This document shows positions 1 to 6,009 of a DNA stretch of 11,217 nucleotides, in pieces (position 1 is the stretch's first letter; every line of letters begins with the position of its first letter). The notes below the pieces were generated by a model. That model saw nothing but the letters and a program-made list of their open reading frames with translations, had not been told where the DNA came from and searched no databases. Position numbers and translations under genes: made by a program. The stretch is from Nocardioidaceae bacterium (GTDB lineage Bacteria; Actinomycetota; Actinomycetes; Propionibacteriales; Nocardioidaceae): positions 1-11,217 of the forward strand of contig JACCZI010000185.1 in assembly GCA_013696015.1 (NCBI GenBank), in the 5' to 3' direction.

Positions 1-120
1 CAGATCGGCGGCTCCGAGCTGTTCGGTGACGAGGTAGCGGCGGCCAGTCAGAACTGTCGGAGCCCCACCGGGAGGATGTAGTTTTTCAACCGCGGCAGCG
101 AGGTGACAGTCGTCGGCCAC
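1..120 (-). CDS. Possible 5' end of a gene cut by the left edge (uncertain)
   Basis: A minus-strand frame opens at a GTG (118-120) and stays open for 40 codons to the window edge. The residues nearest the edge read TGRRYLVTEQLGAADL, which looks protein-like. An in-frame stop lies 9 bases upstream of the GTG, so this would be the true N-terminus. There is no convincing ribosome binding site, and only about 60% of third codon positions are G or C, low for this genome. The plus-strand frame starting at base 1 (ending TAG at 79-81) has stronger third-position bias and could instead be the C-terminus of a plus-strand gene. I do not recognise either product. Confidence 0.22.
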   Translation of the reverse strand, partial: MADDCHLAAAVEKLHPPGGAPTVLTGRRYLVTEQLGAADL

Positions 121-208
121 CCGAGCGGCTCACCCGCCGCAGAGAGCAGCGGGGATTAGCGCGGCATGGTGCCGGGTATCGAACACCCACACGACGAAGG
201 TGAGTGAC

Positions 209-358
209 ATGGGACTGGTCAGCAAGCTAGCGAAGTTCACGTTGGCGAAGAAGGTGTACGACGAGGCGCGCAAACCGGAGAACCAGGCGCGCATCAAGCG
301 AGCGGTCGCGAGTGTGAGGGAGCGATCGCAGGCCCGCAGCAAGCAGCCCCCCAGCTGA
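209..358 (+). CDS. Small basic hypothetical protein (49 aa)
   Basis: This short frame runs from ATG 209 to TGA 356-358. A GAAGG at 196-200 sits 8 bases before the ATG, a good Shine-Dalgarno position; an in-frame GTG at 200 would overlap that site, so ATG 209 is preferred. The product begins MGLVSKLAKFTLAKKVYDEA and continues with a KPENQARIKRAVASVR stretch. It is rich in Lys and Arg, has no Cys, and is predicted to be mostly helical with an amphipathic N-terminus. There is no signal peptide or clear transmembrane segment. I cannot name a function. The clean binding site, high G/C in third positions and lack of overlap with another gene favour a real small gene. Its neighbour downstream is a pseudogene on the other strand. 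Confidence 0.55.
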   Translation: MGLVSKLAKFTLAKKVYDEARKPENQARIKRAVASVRERSQARSKQPPS

Positions 359-388
359 CCGCCACCATCTGCTGCAGCGGGGTCGGTG

Positions 389-690
389 TCAGGCGGGCGC
401 CCGGTTGATCGCGATGTTGAAGCGTGGCCCACCTCGTGTTGACGACACGCGCGGCCGGAAACTCGCGCTGGATCGACTCACCGAGACTGTCGTATCCCAC
501 CGGGTCGAGCCCGACGACGGGTCCGGGGGAATCGAGTGGGTTTGGCCACGTCGAGCAGCACCTTGCCTGCCAGATCCTCCCGGGCCACGGACCTGAGCGC
601 ATGGAGGCTGGCCTGTCCCGCGGTGGCATTACAAGGCGGCTCCTGCACCTCTCCAAGGACGACATTCGCCGAGGCTGAGGCCTGAGCGTG
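389..690 (-). pseudogene. Remnant of an F420-reductase-like NAD(P)-binding protein
   Basis: Three pieces of one protein family appear in different minus-strand frames. Frame one (about 690-544) gives CNATAGQASLHALRS and then DLAGKVLLDVA, matching the 'NATAG.ASL.AL....L.GKVL.DVANPLD' core of the NADPH-dependent F420 reductase-like family. The frame changes at 541-543, where an extra base in an A-run (ttt on the plus strand) turns AAC CCA into AAA CCC. Frame two (about 545-435) continues NPLDSPGPV and then YDSLGESIQREFPAARVV, as expected for the family. A third frame ends GGPRFNIAINRAPA and a stop at 389-391, resembling the family's usual FNIKVVR C-terminus. The N-terminal Rossmann GxGxxG segment is absent, and the part between ARVV and FNI (tens of residues) has been deleted. 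Family assignment is from motif recall; the upstream boundary is approximate. Bases 691-842 hold nothing else I can support. Confidence 0.72.
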
Positions 691-842
691 AGAAGCGACG
701 TTCAGCCTAAAGCTGATGTCAGACGTTCTGCGCCTCATGCGCTGTGCTCGTGCGGGGACTCGCAGAGGGCGGGCGTCGCTGACCACGCCGCAGACGTGAT
801 CGTACGGTCGTGCCAGTGCGTCAGAGCGGAGAGGATAGGGCG

Positions 843-1442
843 ATGGAATGGAACTTTCAGCTCGTCGAACAGATAGACCGCCACTGGACGCGGCGGCTGC
901 GGCCGCGGCTGGAGGGGCTCACCGATGAGGAGAATTTCTGGGAACCGGTTCCGTCGTGGAGTATCCGGCCACGTGGGACTGCTGCCTCCCCGGCACCGAT
1001 CGGCGTCGGGGCCTTCATGCGTGACGACGCCCCCGATGATCCCGAGCCTGCGCCGTTCACCACGATCGCGTGGCGGCTGGCGCACATGACGGTGGAGGTG
1101 CTCGCCATGCGCAGCGCCGGCCAGTTCGGACGAGACCCGACGAGCTGGGAGAGCTGGGAGTACGCCGGGTCGGCCGATGAGGCCCTGACCCAGCTCGACC
1201 GCGAGTACCAAACCTGGCTGGCCGGCGTCCGCGGCCTGGGCGAGGAGGGTCTGACCCGGCGGTGCGGGCCGACCGAGAACGACTGGGCCGACGAGCCGGT
1301 TGCGCGGCTAATCCTGCACATCCACCGCGAGCTGATTCACCACGGGGCCGAGGTGGCCTGCCTGCGCGACCTGTACGCGCACACCCAGGGGCGCCACGGG
1401 TCCGGCGCCATTAGCCCAATTGGCAGAGCAGTGGACTCTTAA
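843..1442 (+). CDS. DinB-family protein (DinB/YfiT-like putative metalloenzyme)
   Basis: This 199-residue protein has the actinobacterial DinB-superfamily pattern: an N-terminal MEWNFQLVEQIDRHW helix, a FWEPVP segment, TIAWRLAHMT (His81), repeated tryptophans in the middle, and a C-terminal helix LILHIHRELIHHGAEVACLRDLY. His81 and the histidines at 159, 166 and 167 are candidate metal ligands of the four-helix bundle. Members of the superfamily include thiol-dependent isomerases and transferases, but the substrate here cannot be told. ATG 843 is chosen over GTG 810 because GGAGAGGA at 828-835 lies just before it and homologous proteins start at this point. The family's natural end is near residue 183. 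Residues 188-199 (GAISPIGRAVDS) and the TAA stop are encoded inside a tRNA-Lys fragment, so the C-terminal tail is probably not native. Confidence 0.85.
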   Translation: MEWNFQLVEQIDRHWTRRLRPRLEGLTDEENFWEPVPSWSIRPRGTAASPAPIGVGAFMRDDAPDDPEPAPFTTIAWRLAHMTVEVLAMRSAGQFGRDPTSWESWEYAGSADEALTQLDREYQTWLAGVRGLGEEGLTRRCGPTENDWADEPVARLILHIHRELIHHGAEVACLRDLYAHTQGRHGSGAISPIGRAVDS

Positions 1443-1452
1443 TCTGCGGTTC
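1405..1452 (+). pseudogene. 5' fragment of a tRNA-Lys(CTT) gene
   Basis: Bases 1405-1452 match the 5' two thirds of an actinobacterial tRNA-Lys. They hold acceptor strand GCGCCAT (1405-1411), TA at positions 8-9, D-arm GCCC-AATTGGCA-GAGC, anticodon stem GTGGA/TCTGC around the loop CTCTTAA (1436-1442) with anticodon CTT at 1438-1440, and the start of the variable loop. The D-stem has a C:A mismatch and the anticodon stem has two G:T pairs, signs of decay. After 1452 there is no TTCRANY T-loop with pairing stems, no matching 3' acceptor strand (ATGGCGC) and no CCA. It therefore cannot fold as a working tRNA. The fragment overlaps the end of the DinB-family frame and supplies its stop codon. The following stretch to 1643 shows nothing I can name. 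Confidence 0.75.
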
Positions 1453-1643
1453 TACACCCCGCGCCGGGTGAGCCAAGTAAGTCGTTGCCCTCGTTCGACC
1501 GGCCCTGCTCCCAGCGTCCGACCAACACTGCCCGTCCCCAACACACCGATCCTCATGCAGCACCCGCCTTTGCCTCGAACTCCGGCGCTGTGGCACGCCG
1601 TTCACCAGGCCAACACCGGCGGCTGGACTCGTCCCGTCAGACG

Positions 1644-1958
1644 TCAGACGCTCGGCAGACCGAAGCGTGCCCGTGCCTGGGCGGGTACCAGGGCGGCGTA
1701 CTCGGGGTGCCTGGCGATGTAGGAGGAGACGAAAGGGCAGTACGGCAGCACCTGCTCGTCACGGTCGCGCAGCGTGTCGAGCGTGACCCGGATAAGCTCA
1801 CTCGCCAGGCCTCGGCCGCCGCGCGCGGGGTCCACTTCGGTGTGCGGAATCGCCACGGCCTCCCCTTCGCGCAAGCAGTCGGCAAAGCCGACCAGCTGCC
1901 CGTCCTCGTACACCTCGAACCGGTTGCGCTCGGGTGCCTCACGTACCTCGACGCTCAT
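1644..1958 (-). CDS. GNAT-type small N-acetyltransferase (YjdJ-like)
   Basis: This 104-residue protein matches the short single-domain GNAT group (Acetyltransf_CG type). It opens with a strand pattern (RFEVYEDGQLVGFADCLREG), then has a conserved HTEVDP (39-44). The acetyl-CoA-binding loop GGRGLASELI (47-56) is a short form of the Q/RxxGxG/A motif. The C-terminus holds LPYCPFVSSYIARHPEY (71-87), with the Cys and Tyr typical of this subgroup. The acceptor substrate is unknown for most members. ATG 1958 is chosen because GGAGA at 1964-1968 on the minus strand lies 5-6 bases upstream and homologues begin here; the frame stays open further upstream, but that part is not protein-like. The gene is divergent from the DUF3145 gene. 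Confidence 0.88.
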   Translation of the reverse strand: MSVEVREAPERNRFEVYEDGQLVGFADCLREGEAVAIPHTEVDPARGGRGLASELIRVTLDTLRDRDEQVLPYCPFVSSYIARHPEYAALVPAQARARFGLPSV

Positions 1959-1970
1959 CACGTCTCCATT

Positions 1971-2010
1971 CTGTCGGCGTCTGTCGGCGTCTGTCGGCGT
2001 CGTTCGGCGC
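1971..2010. repeat. 10-bp tandem repeat, three exact copies plus one degenerate
   Basis: The unit ctgtcggcgt occurs exactly at 1971-1980, 1981-1990 and 1991-2000. A diverged fourth copy, cgttcggcgc, follows at 2001-2010. The array begins 12 bases upstream of the acetyltransferase start codon, so it lies in its leader or promoter. The unit is close to one helical turn of DNA and is not a multiple of three. It could be a slippage-prone spacer or a set of phased protein sites; the sequence does not decide. Confidence 0.9.
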
Positions 2011-2079
2011 CGCGGCGAACTGCACGCTATCTCGCCGCTGCGGATCGCGCCGACACGCCGCCCCAGCGGCAGCAGACCT

Positions 2080-2109
2080 GCGACAGTCGACAGGCGGATG
2101 GGGCACAAT
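2080..2109 (+). promoter_or_regulatory. Weak candidate promoter for the DUF3145 gene
   Basis: GCGACA (2080-2085) and CACAAT (2104-2109) each match four of six bases of the housekeeping -35 and -10 boxes, with an 18-base spacer. They lie about 67 bases before the DUF3145 start. This is a pattern match only; such matches occur by chance in GC-rich DNA. Confidence 0.2.
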
Positions 2110-2175
2110 GAGCACCGGTCACACCACTGCCACGCAGGCCGCTGGGGAAGGCGTACCTGATCGGCAGGAGGAGCC

Positions 2176-2676
2176 GTGACCCCAACGACGCGTGGCGTGC
2201 TGTACGTACACTCGACGCCCTCGGCGCTGTGCCCCCATGTCGAGTGGGCGGTCGGCGGTGTGCTCGGCGTCGCCGCCAGTTTGGCGTGGACCGCGCAACC
2301 CGCCGCCCACGGCATGTACCGCAGTGAGCTGTCGTGGCAAGGCGACGTCGGTGCAGCGGCTCGGATCGCCTCCGGGTTGCGCGGGTGGAGCCATCTGCGC
2401 TTCGAGGTCACCGAGGAGCCGACGACCGGCACCGAAGGCGCTCGCTACTCCTACACGCCCGACCTCGGCATCTTTCACGCCGTGATCGGCGTGCACGGCG
2501 ACATCATGATTCCCGAGGACCGACTCAAGGCAGTCGTGGTGAAGACGGCACTGGGTACGACCTCGATCGAGGCCGAGATCGACAAGCTGCTCGGCCGGGC
2601 GTGGGACGACGAGCTCGAGACGTTCCGACACGCCGGCGAGGGCGCCCCCGTGCGCTGGCTGCACCAGGTGGTCTGA
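2176..2676 (+). CDS. DUF3145 domain protein
   Basis: This 166-residue protein matches the actinobacterial DUF3145 family over its whole length. It has the N-terminal RGVLYVHSTPSALCPHVEWA segment, a central RGWSHLRFEVTEEP, then YTPDLGIFHAVIGVHGDIMI, and the C-terminal WDDELETFRHAGEGAPVRWL ending in HQVV. The biochemical function of the family is unknown. In Streptomyces a DUF3145 gene lies immediately after fabF of the FAS cluster, so finding it convergent with the FAS operon here supports a lasting genomic link to fatty acid synthesis. The GTG start at 2176 follows AGGAGG (2166-2171) by 4 bases and gives the family's usual N-terminus. There is no signal peptide or membrane segment, so it is probably cytosolic. 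Confidence 0.92.
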   Translation: MTPTTRGVLYVHSTPSALCPHVEWAVGGVLGVAASLAWTAQPAAHGMYRSELSWQGDVGAAARIASGLRGWSHLRFEVTEEPTTGTEGARYSYTPDLGIFHAVIGVHGDIMIPEDRLKAVVVKTALGTTSIEAEIDKLLGRAWDDELETFRHAGEGAPVRWLHQVV

Positions 2677-2698
2677 CGCGCCCGGTCTGGACCGTCAG
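2673..2698. terminator. Inverted repeat between convergent genes, possible weak bidirectional terminator
   Basis: CTGACG (2673-2678) and CGTCAG (2693-2698) form a 6-bp stem, and a competing inner hairpin CGGT-CTGG-ACCG sits at 2683-2694. The stop codons of both convergent genes lie within the two arms. Neither side has a T-run, so any termination would be of the non-canonical GC-hairpin type. The match could also be chance. Confidence 0.3.
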
Positions 2699-3222
2699 CC
2701 GATCTGCACCGTGACGGTGGCCGTCGAGCGCGCCGAGCCCGTCGCCGTCACCCGGAACAGGTTCGCGCCGAGCCGGCCGGTCTCGACGTACGTGGTGAAC
2801 TCGCCGCCGGCTCCCGTCTGCAGCGAGACCGGGAACGCCACCCAGGAGCCACCCTCCCGCCGCTGCACCTGCAACGGGGTCCCCGCCGGCAATCCGGGGA
2901 ACGACCCGCTCAGATCGATCCGGTCGTAGGCGGCTGCCTGCTCCGGTGTCGCGGTGAGGGTGGGCTGCCGCTGTGGTGTGCGGCTGGGCCGCGTCGTCGG
3001 CGACGGGGTAGCGGACGTGGGCGGTGGTTCGCTTGTCGTCGGGACGGGAGTGAGCTCTTGGGGGAGTTCCTGCTGTGCGGTGACGGGGTCTGCTGATCGA
3101 ACCTGCATCACCGTGCCGCCGATCAGGCTGACGAATATCGCCAGCATGGTCCCCGCGACGACGAGTCCGATCCCACCGGCGATCCAGAGGCGGCGACGGT
3201 TGCTGAGGTCCTCGCGATGCAT
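2695..3222 (-). CDS. Membrane-anchored extracytoplasmic protein with a Thr/Pro linker and a C-terminal beta domain
   Basis: This 175-residue protein has a basic N-terminus (HREDLSNRRR), one hydrophobic segment at about 13-37, a low-complexity Pro/Thr/Ser linker (about 50-92), and a C-terminal region (100-175). That region reads like a beta-sandwich: LSGSFPGLPAGTPLQVQRRE, then GGEFTTYVETGRLGANLFRV, then TATVTVQIG. There is no lipobox or signal-peptidase site, so it probably stays as a type II membrane protein with the beta domain outside. The start (ATG 3220-3222) lies 20 bases after the accD stop with only a weak ribosome site. That spacing suggests co-transcription as the last gene of the FAS operon. 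I do not recognise a named family; an Ig-like fold is inferred from the strand pattern only. Confidence 0.8.
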   Translation of the reverse strand: MHREDLSNRRRLWIAGGIGLVVAGTMLAIFVSLIGGTVMQVRSADPVTAQQELPQELTPVPTTSEPPPTSATPSPTTRPSRTPQRQPTLTATPEQAAAYDRIDLSGSFPGLPAGTPLQVQRREGGSWVAFPVSLQTGAGGEFTTYVETGRLGANLFRVTATGSARSTATVTVQIG

Positions 3223-3242
3223 GGTGGTCTGGCTCGCGGCCG

Positions 3243-4700
3243 TCAGAGGGGAATGTTGCCGTGCTCGCCGCGCACCGTGGGCTCGCTCAGCGCCGCCCCG
3301 AGTGCCGCCGCCAGCGCGGAGCGGGTGCGGGTCGGCTCGATGACCTCGTCGACCACGCCGATCTGGACTGCCCGATCGACACCACCGGCGATGCCCTCGT
3401 GCTCGGCCGCCAGCTCGGACTCCACCGCGACGCGCACGTCGGCCGGGACCTCGGCGAGCTTGCGCCGGTGCAGGATGCGCACGGCGGCGAGGGCTCCCAT
3501 GACCGCCACCTCGGCGCCCGGCCAGGCGAACACCCGGGTCGCGCCCAGCGAGCGGGAGTTCATGGCGATGTAGGCCCCCCCAAACGCCTTGCGCGTCACC
3601 AGTGTCACCCGGGGGACAGTCGCCTCACCGAAGGCGTGCAGGAGCTTGGCGCCACGGCGTACGACACCGTCCCATTCCTGCCCGACACCGGGCAGGTAGC
3701 CCGGGACATCGACGACCACGATCAGCGGTACGCCGAACGCGTCACACATCCGCACGAAGCGGGCGGCCTTCTCCGCCGACAGCGAGTCGAGGCAGCCACC
3801 CAGCCGGAGCGGGTTATTGGCGATGACGCCCACCGTTCGGCCGCCGAAGCGCCCGAGCGTGGTGGTGATGTTGGGTGCCCACCGACCGTGCAGCTCCAGA
3901 GCGGTGTCATCGTCGAGCAGATCGCTGACCAACGGGTGGACGTCGTACGCGCGGCGCATCGACTCCGGAAGCGATCCTGCGAGGTCGACGTCGTCGACCG
4001 CGGACTGGTCGAGGTGGCCCTGGTCGCCCAGAAGTGACGCGAGCCGGCGGGCCTCGCCGAGAGCCTGCGCCTCGGAGTCGGCGAGCACGTGCACGACGCC
4101 GGAGCGTCGACCGTGCGGCTCCGGTCCACCGAGCCGCAGCATGTCGACATCCTCACCGGTGACCGAACGCACCACGTCGGGACCGGTCACGAATATGCGG
4201 CCCTCTGGCCCGAGGATGACTACGTCGGTCAGGGCCGGCCCGTACGCGGCACCGCCGGCGGCGGGCCCGAGCACGACCGAGATCTGCGGGATCCTGCCGG
4301 ACGCCAGCGTCATCGCGCGGAAGATCCGCCCGACAGCGTGCAGGCTCAGGACCCCCTCGGCGAGCCGGGCGCCACCGGAATGCCACAGACCGACGATCGG
4401 TGCCCGGTCAGCGACCGCGCGCTCGTACGCCGCGACGACAACCTTGCAGCCCTCGTCACCCATAGCGCCGCCCATCACGGTGGCGTCGGAGCAGAAGGCG
4501 ACGGTGAAGGTGCCGTCGATGCGCCCGACGGCGGCGAGCATGCCGCTGCCGTCGTCGTCGGTGATCAGCTCGAGCGAGCCCACGTCGAACAACGCCGACA
4601 GGCGGACGTTGGGGTTCCGCGGGTCCTGCTCGCGGGGCAGCTTCACCGGCTTCTGCGCAGGCGGGCTGGGCGCCGGGATGTCCGCTCGTGTCATGGTCAT
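3243..4700 (-). CDS. accD6: Acyl-CoA carboxylase beta (carboxyltransferase) subunit, AccD6-like
   Basis: This 485-residue protein transfers CO2 from carboxybiotin to an acyl-CoA, here probably acetyl-CoA to give malonyl-CoA for FAS-II. It has both crotonase-type halves of the carboxyltransferase. The N-terminal half holds HSGGARLAEG (107-116) and GPAAGGAAYGPALTD (145-159). The C-terminal half holds VDVPGYLPGVGQE (330-342) and RKAFGGAYIAMNSRS (370-384) followed by AWPGAEVAVMG. Residue 378, at the position known to steer substrate choice in Streptomyces PccB/AccB (Asp for propionyl-CoA, Ile in the enzyme that accepts acetyl-CoA), is Ile. The start ATG 4700 is 16 bases after the fabF stop with a GAGAGGGA ribosome site overlapping that stop; ATG 4694 is an alternative. 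Biotinylated alpha and any epsilon subunits are not in the window. Position after fabF mirrors mycobacterial accD6, hence the symbol. Confidence 0.92.
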   Translation of the reverse strand: MTMTRADIPAPSPPAQKPVKLPREQDPRNPNVRLSALFDVGSLELITDDDGSGMLAAVGRIDGTFTVAFCSDATVMGGAMGDEGCKVVVAAYERAVADRAPIVGLWHSGGARLAEGVLSLHAVGRIFRAMTLASGRIPQISVVLGPAAGGAAYGPALTDVVILGPEGRIFVTGPDVVRSVTGEDVDMLRLGGPEPHGRRSGVVHVLADSEAQALGEARRLASLLGDQGHLDQSAVDDVDLAGSLPESMRRAYDVHPLVSDLLDDDTALELHGRWAPNITTTLGRFGGRTVGVIANNPLRLGGCLDSLSAEKAARFVRMCDAFGVPLIVVVDVPGYLPGVGQEWDGVVRRGAKLLHAFGEATVPRVTLVTRKAFGGAYIAMNSRSLGATRVFAWPGAEVAVMGALAAVRILHRRKLAEVPADVRVAVESELAAEHEGIAGGVDRAVQIGVVDEVIEPTRTRSALAAALGAALSEPTVRGEHGNIPL

Positions 4701-4716
4701 GGCTGTGCCATCCCTC

Positions 4717-5955
4717 TCAGGCTGTCCGGAAGGCGATCGCGACGTTGTGTCCACCGAAGCCGAACGAGTTGTTGAGCGCGGCGAGATCGCCCTCCGGCAG
4801 GTCACGAACCTTGGTGGCGATGTCGAGGTCGATAGCGGGGTCACGGTCGTCGAGGTTGATGGTCGGGGGCACCGTACGGTGGCGCAGCGCCAGCACCGTC
4901 GCGATCGACTCTAGGGCGCCGGCCGCGCCGAGCAGGTGCCCGGTCATCGACTTGGTGCCGGTGACCACGATCCGGTCGGCTGCGTCACCCAGGGTGGACC
5001 GGATCGCCATGGCCTCGGCGATGTCGCCCTGTGGCGTGGAGGTGGCGTGGGCGTTGATGTGCGTGATGTCGCCCGGTGACAGTCCTGACTCGCGCAGCGC
5101 CATCGCCATGGCCCGGCTGGCGCCTAGGCCCTCAGGGTGCGGCTGCGCGATGTCGTGGGAGTCCGCGGTGACACCGGCGCCAGCGACCTCGGCGTAGATC
5201 CGAGCGCGACGCGCGGTCGCGTGCGACTCGGACTCCAGCACCAGGATGCCGCCGCCCTCACCGAGCACGAAGCCGTCGCGGCCAGTGTCCCAGGGCCGGG
5301 ATGCGGCCACTGGATCGTCATTGCGCTTGGACAGGGCCATCATCTGGCCGAAGGCGGCCAGTGGCAGCGGGTGCACGCACGCCTCGGTTCCACCCACCAG
5401 CACGACGTCGGCGCGGCCGAGCCGGATCATGTCCACTCCCAGCGAGATCGCCTCGTTGCCCGAGGCGCAGGCCGAGACCGGCGTGTGGACGCCGCTTTGG
5501 GCGCCGACGAAGAGCCCGACGTTGGCCGCCGCGCTGTTCGGCATCAGCATGGGGATCGCCAGCGGTGACACCCGACGTGGGCCCTTGTCCTGCAGGAGGT
5601 CGTAGTTGGCCAATAGCGTCTGGATACCGCCGATCCCCGAGGCGACGGCGACGCCCAGGCGTTCAGGGTCCATCTCGGCCTCGTCGAGACCGGAGTCCGC
5701 CCAGGCCTCGCGGGCGGCGATCAGTGCGAACTGTGCCGAGCGGTCCAGACGGCGCGCCTGCACACGCTCGAGGACGTCGCCGGGCTCGACCGCGACCTCG
5801 GCGGCGATCTGGACCGACAGCTGCTCGGCCCAGTCGTGCTCGAGCCGGTTGACGCCGGATCGTCCCGCCAACAACGCGTCCCAGGTGCTGGCGACGTCGC
5901 CGCCGACAGGCGTGGTCACACCCAGTCCCGTGACCAGGACTCGGGTCGTGCTCAT
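4717..5955 (-). CDS. fabF: Beta-ketoacyl-ACP synthase II
   Basis: This 412-residue protein has the normal length for FabF. It condenses malonyl-ACP with a growing acyl-ACP, the elongation step of FAS-II in the cytosol. The thiolase-fold ketosynthase motifs are complete: VTGLGVTTPVG at the N-terminus, the nucleophile Cys163 in VSACASGNEAI, His303 in NAHATSTPQGD, Lys335 in GTKSMTGH, His340, and the glycine-rich NNSFGFGGHN near the end. This Cys-His-His set fits KASI/II rather than a chain-length factor, which lacks the Cys. ATG 5955 follows GAGGTGG on the minus strand by about 7 bases. The gene is 54 bp after acpP and 16 bp before accD, so it is in the middle of the operon. There is only one elongating ketosynthase, unlike the KasA/KasB pair of mycobacteria. 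Confidence 0.97.
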   Translation of the reverse strand: MSTTRVLVTGLGVTTPVGGDVASTWDALLAGRSGVNRLEHDWAEQLSVQIAAEVAVEPGDVLERVQARRLDRSAQFALIAAREAWADSGLDEAEMDPERLGVAVASGIGGIQTLLANYDLLQDKGPRRVSPLAIPMLMPNSAAANVGLFVGAQSGVHTPVSACASGNEAISLGVDMIRLGRADVVLVGGTEACVHPLPLAAFGQMMALSKRNDDPVAASRPWDTGRDGFVLGEGGGILVLESESHATARRARIYAEVAGAGVTADSHDIAQPHPEGLGASRAMAMALRESGLSPGDITHINAHATSTPQGDIAEAMAIRSTLGDAADRIVVTGTKSMTGHLLGAAGALESIATVLALRHRTVPPTINLDDRDPAIDLDIATKVRDLPEGDLAALNNSFGFGGHNVAIAFRTA

Positions 5956-5984
5956 CTCGCTACCACCTCGTTGCCCCCTTGCTG

Positions 5985-6002
5985 AGCGCTGCGGTGCGCG
6001 CT
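5985..6002 (-). other. Hairpin in the acpP-fabF gap
   Basis: AGCGC (5985-5989) pairs with GCGCT (5998-6002), and two further G:C pairs can form inside with one bulged base. The stem lies 7 bases after the acpP stop. It could protect the 3' end of an acpP message or reduce read-through into fabF, giving more ACP than ketosynthase. There is no T-run, and the function is inferred only from position. Confidence 0.3.
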
Positions 6003-6009
6003 GGGTGCG

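Noticed and set aside
294..786. The two minus-strand open frames as separate small genes
   Set aside because: Each holds one half of the same protein family joined at a one-base insertion; the rest of each frame is shadow sequence.
1490..1505. TTCGACC at about 1494-1500 as a T-loop completing the tRNA-Lys
   Set aside because: The flanking bases do not pair as a T-stem, the distance is too long, and no 3' strand matching the GCGCCAT acceptor follows.
1959..2432. Longer acetyltransferase frame starting at 2432
   Set aside because: It would cross the DUF3145 gene on the other strand and the tandem repeat; the GNAT domain starts at 1958 after a clear GGAG site.
4701..4844. N-terminal extension of accD to an ATG at 4844
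   Set aside because: It lies inside fabF, is low-complexity Ser/Thr/Arg sequence, and a good start with ribosome site exists at 4700.
3261..4914. Long plus-strand open frames opposite accD and fabF
   Set aside because: They are antisense shadows of high-GC genes with full catalytic motifs on the minus strand; their translations are rich in Arg, Ser and Pro and show no family pattern.
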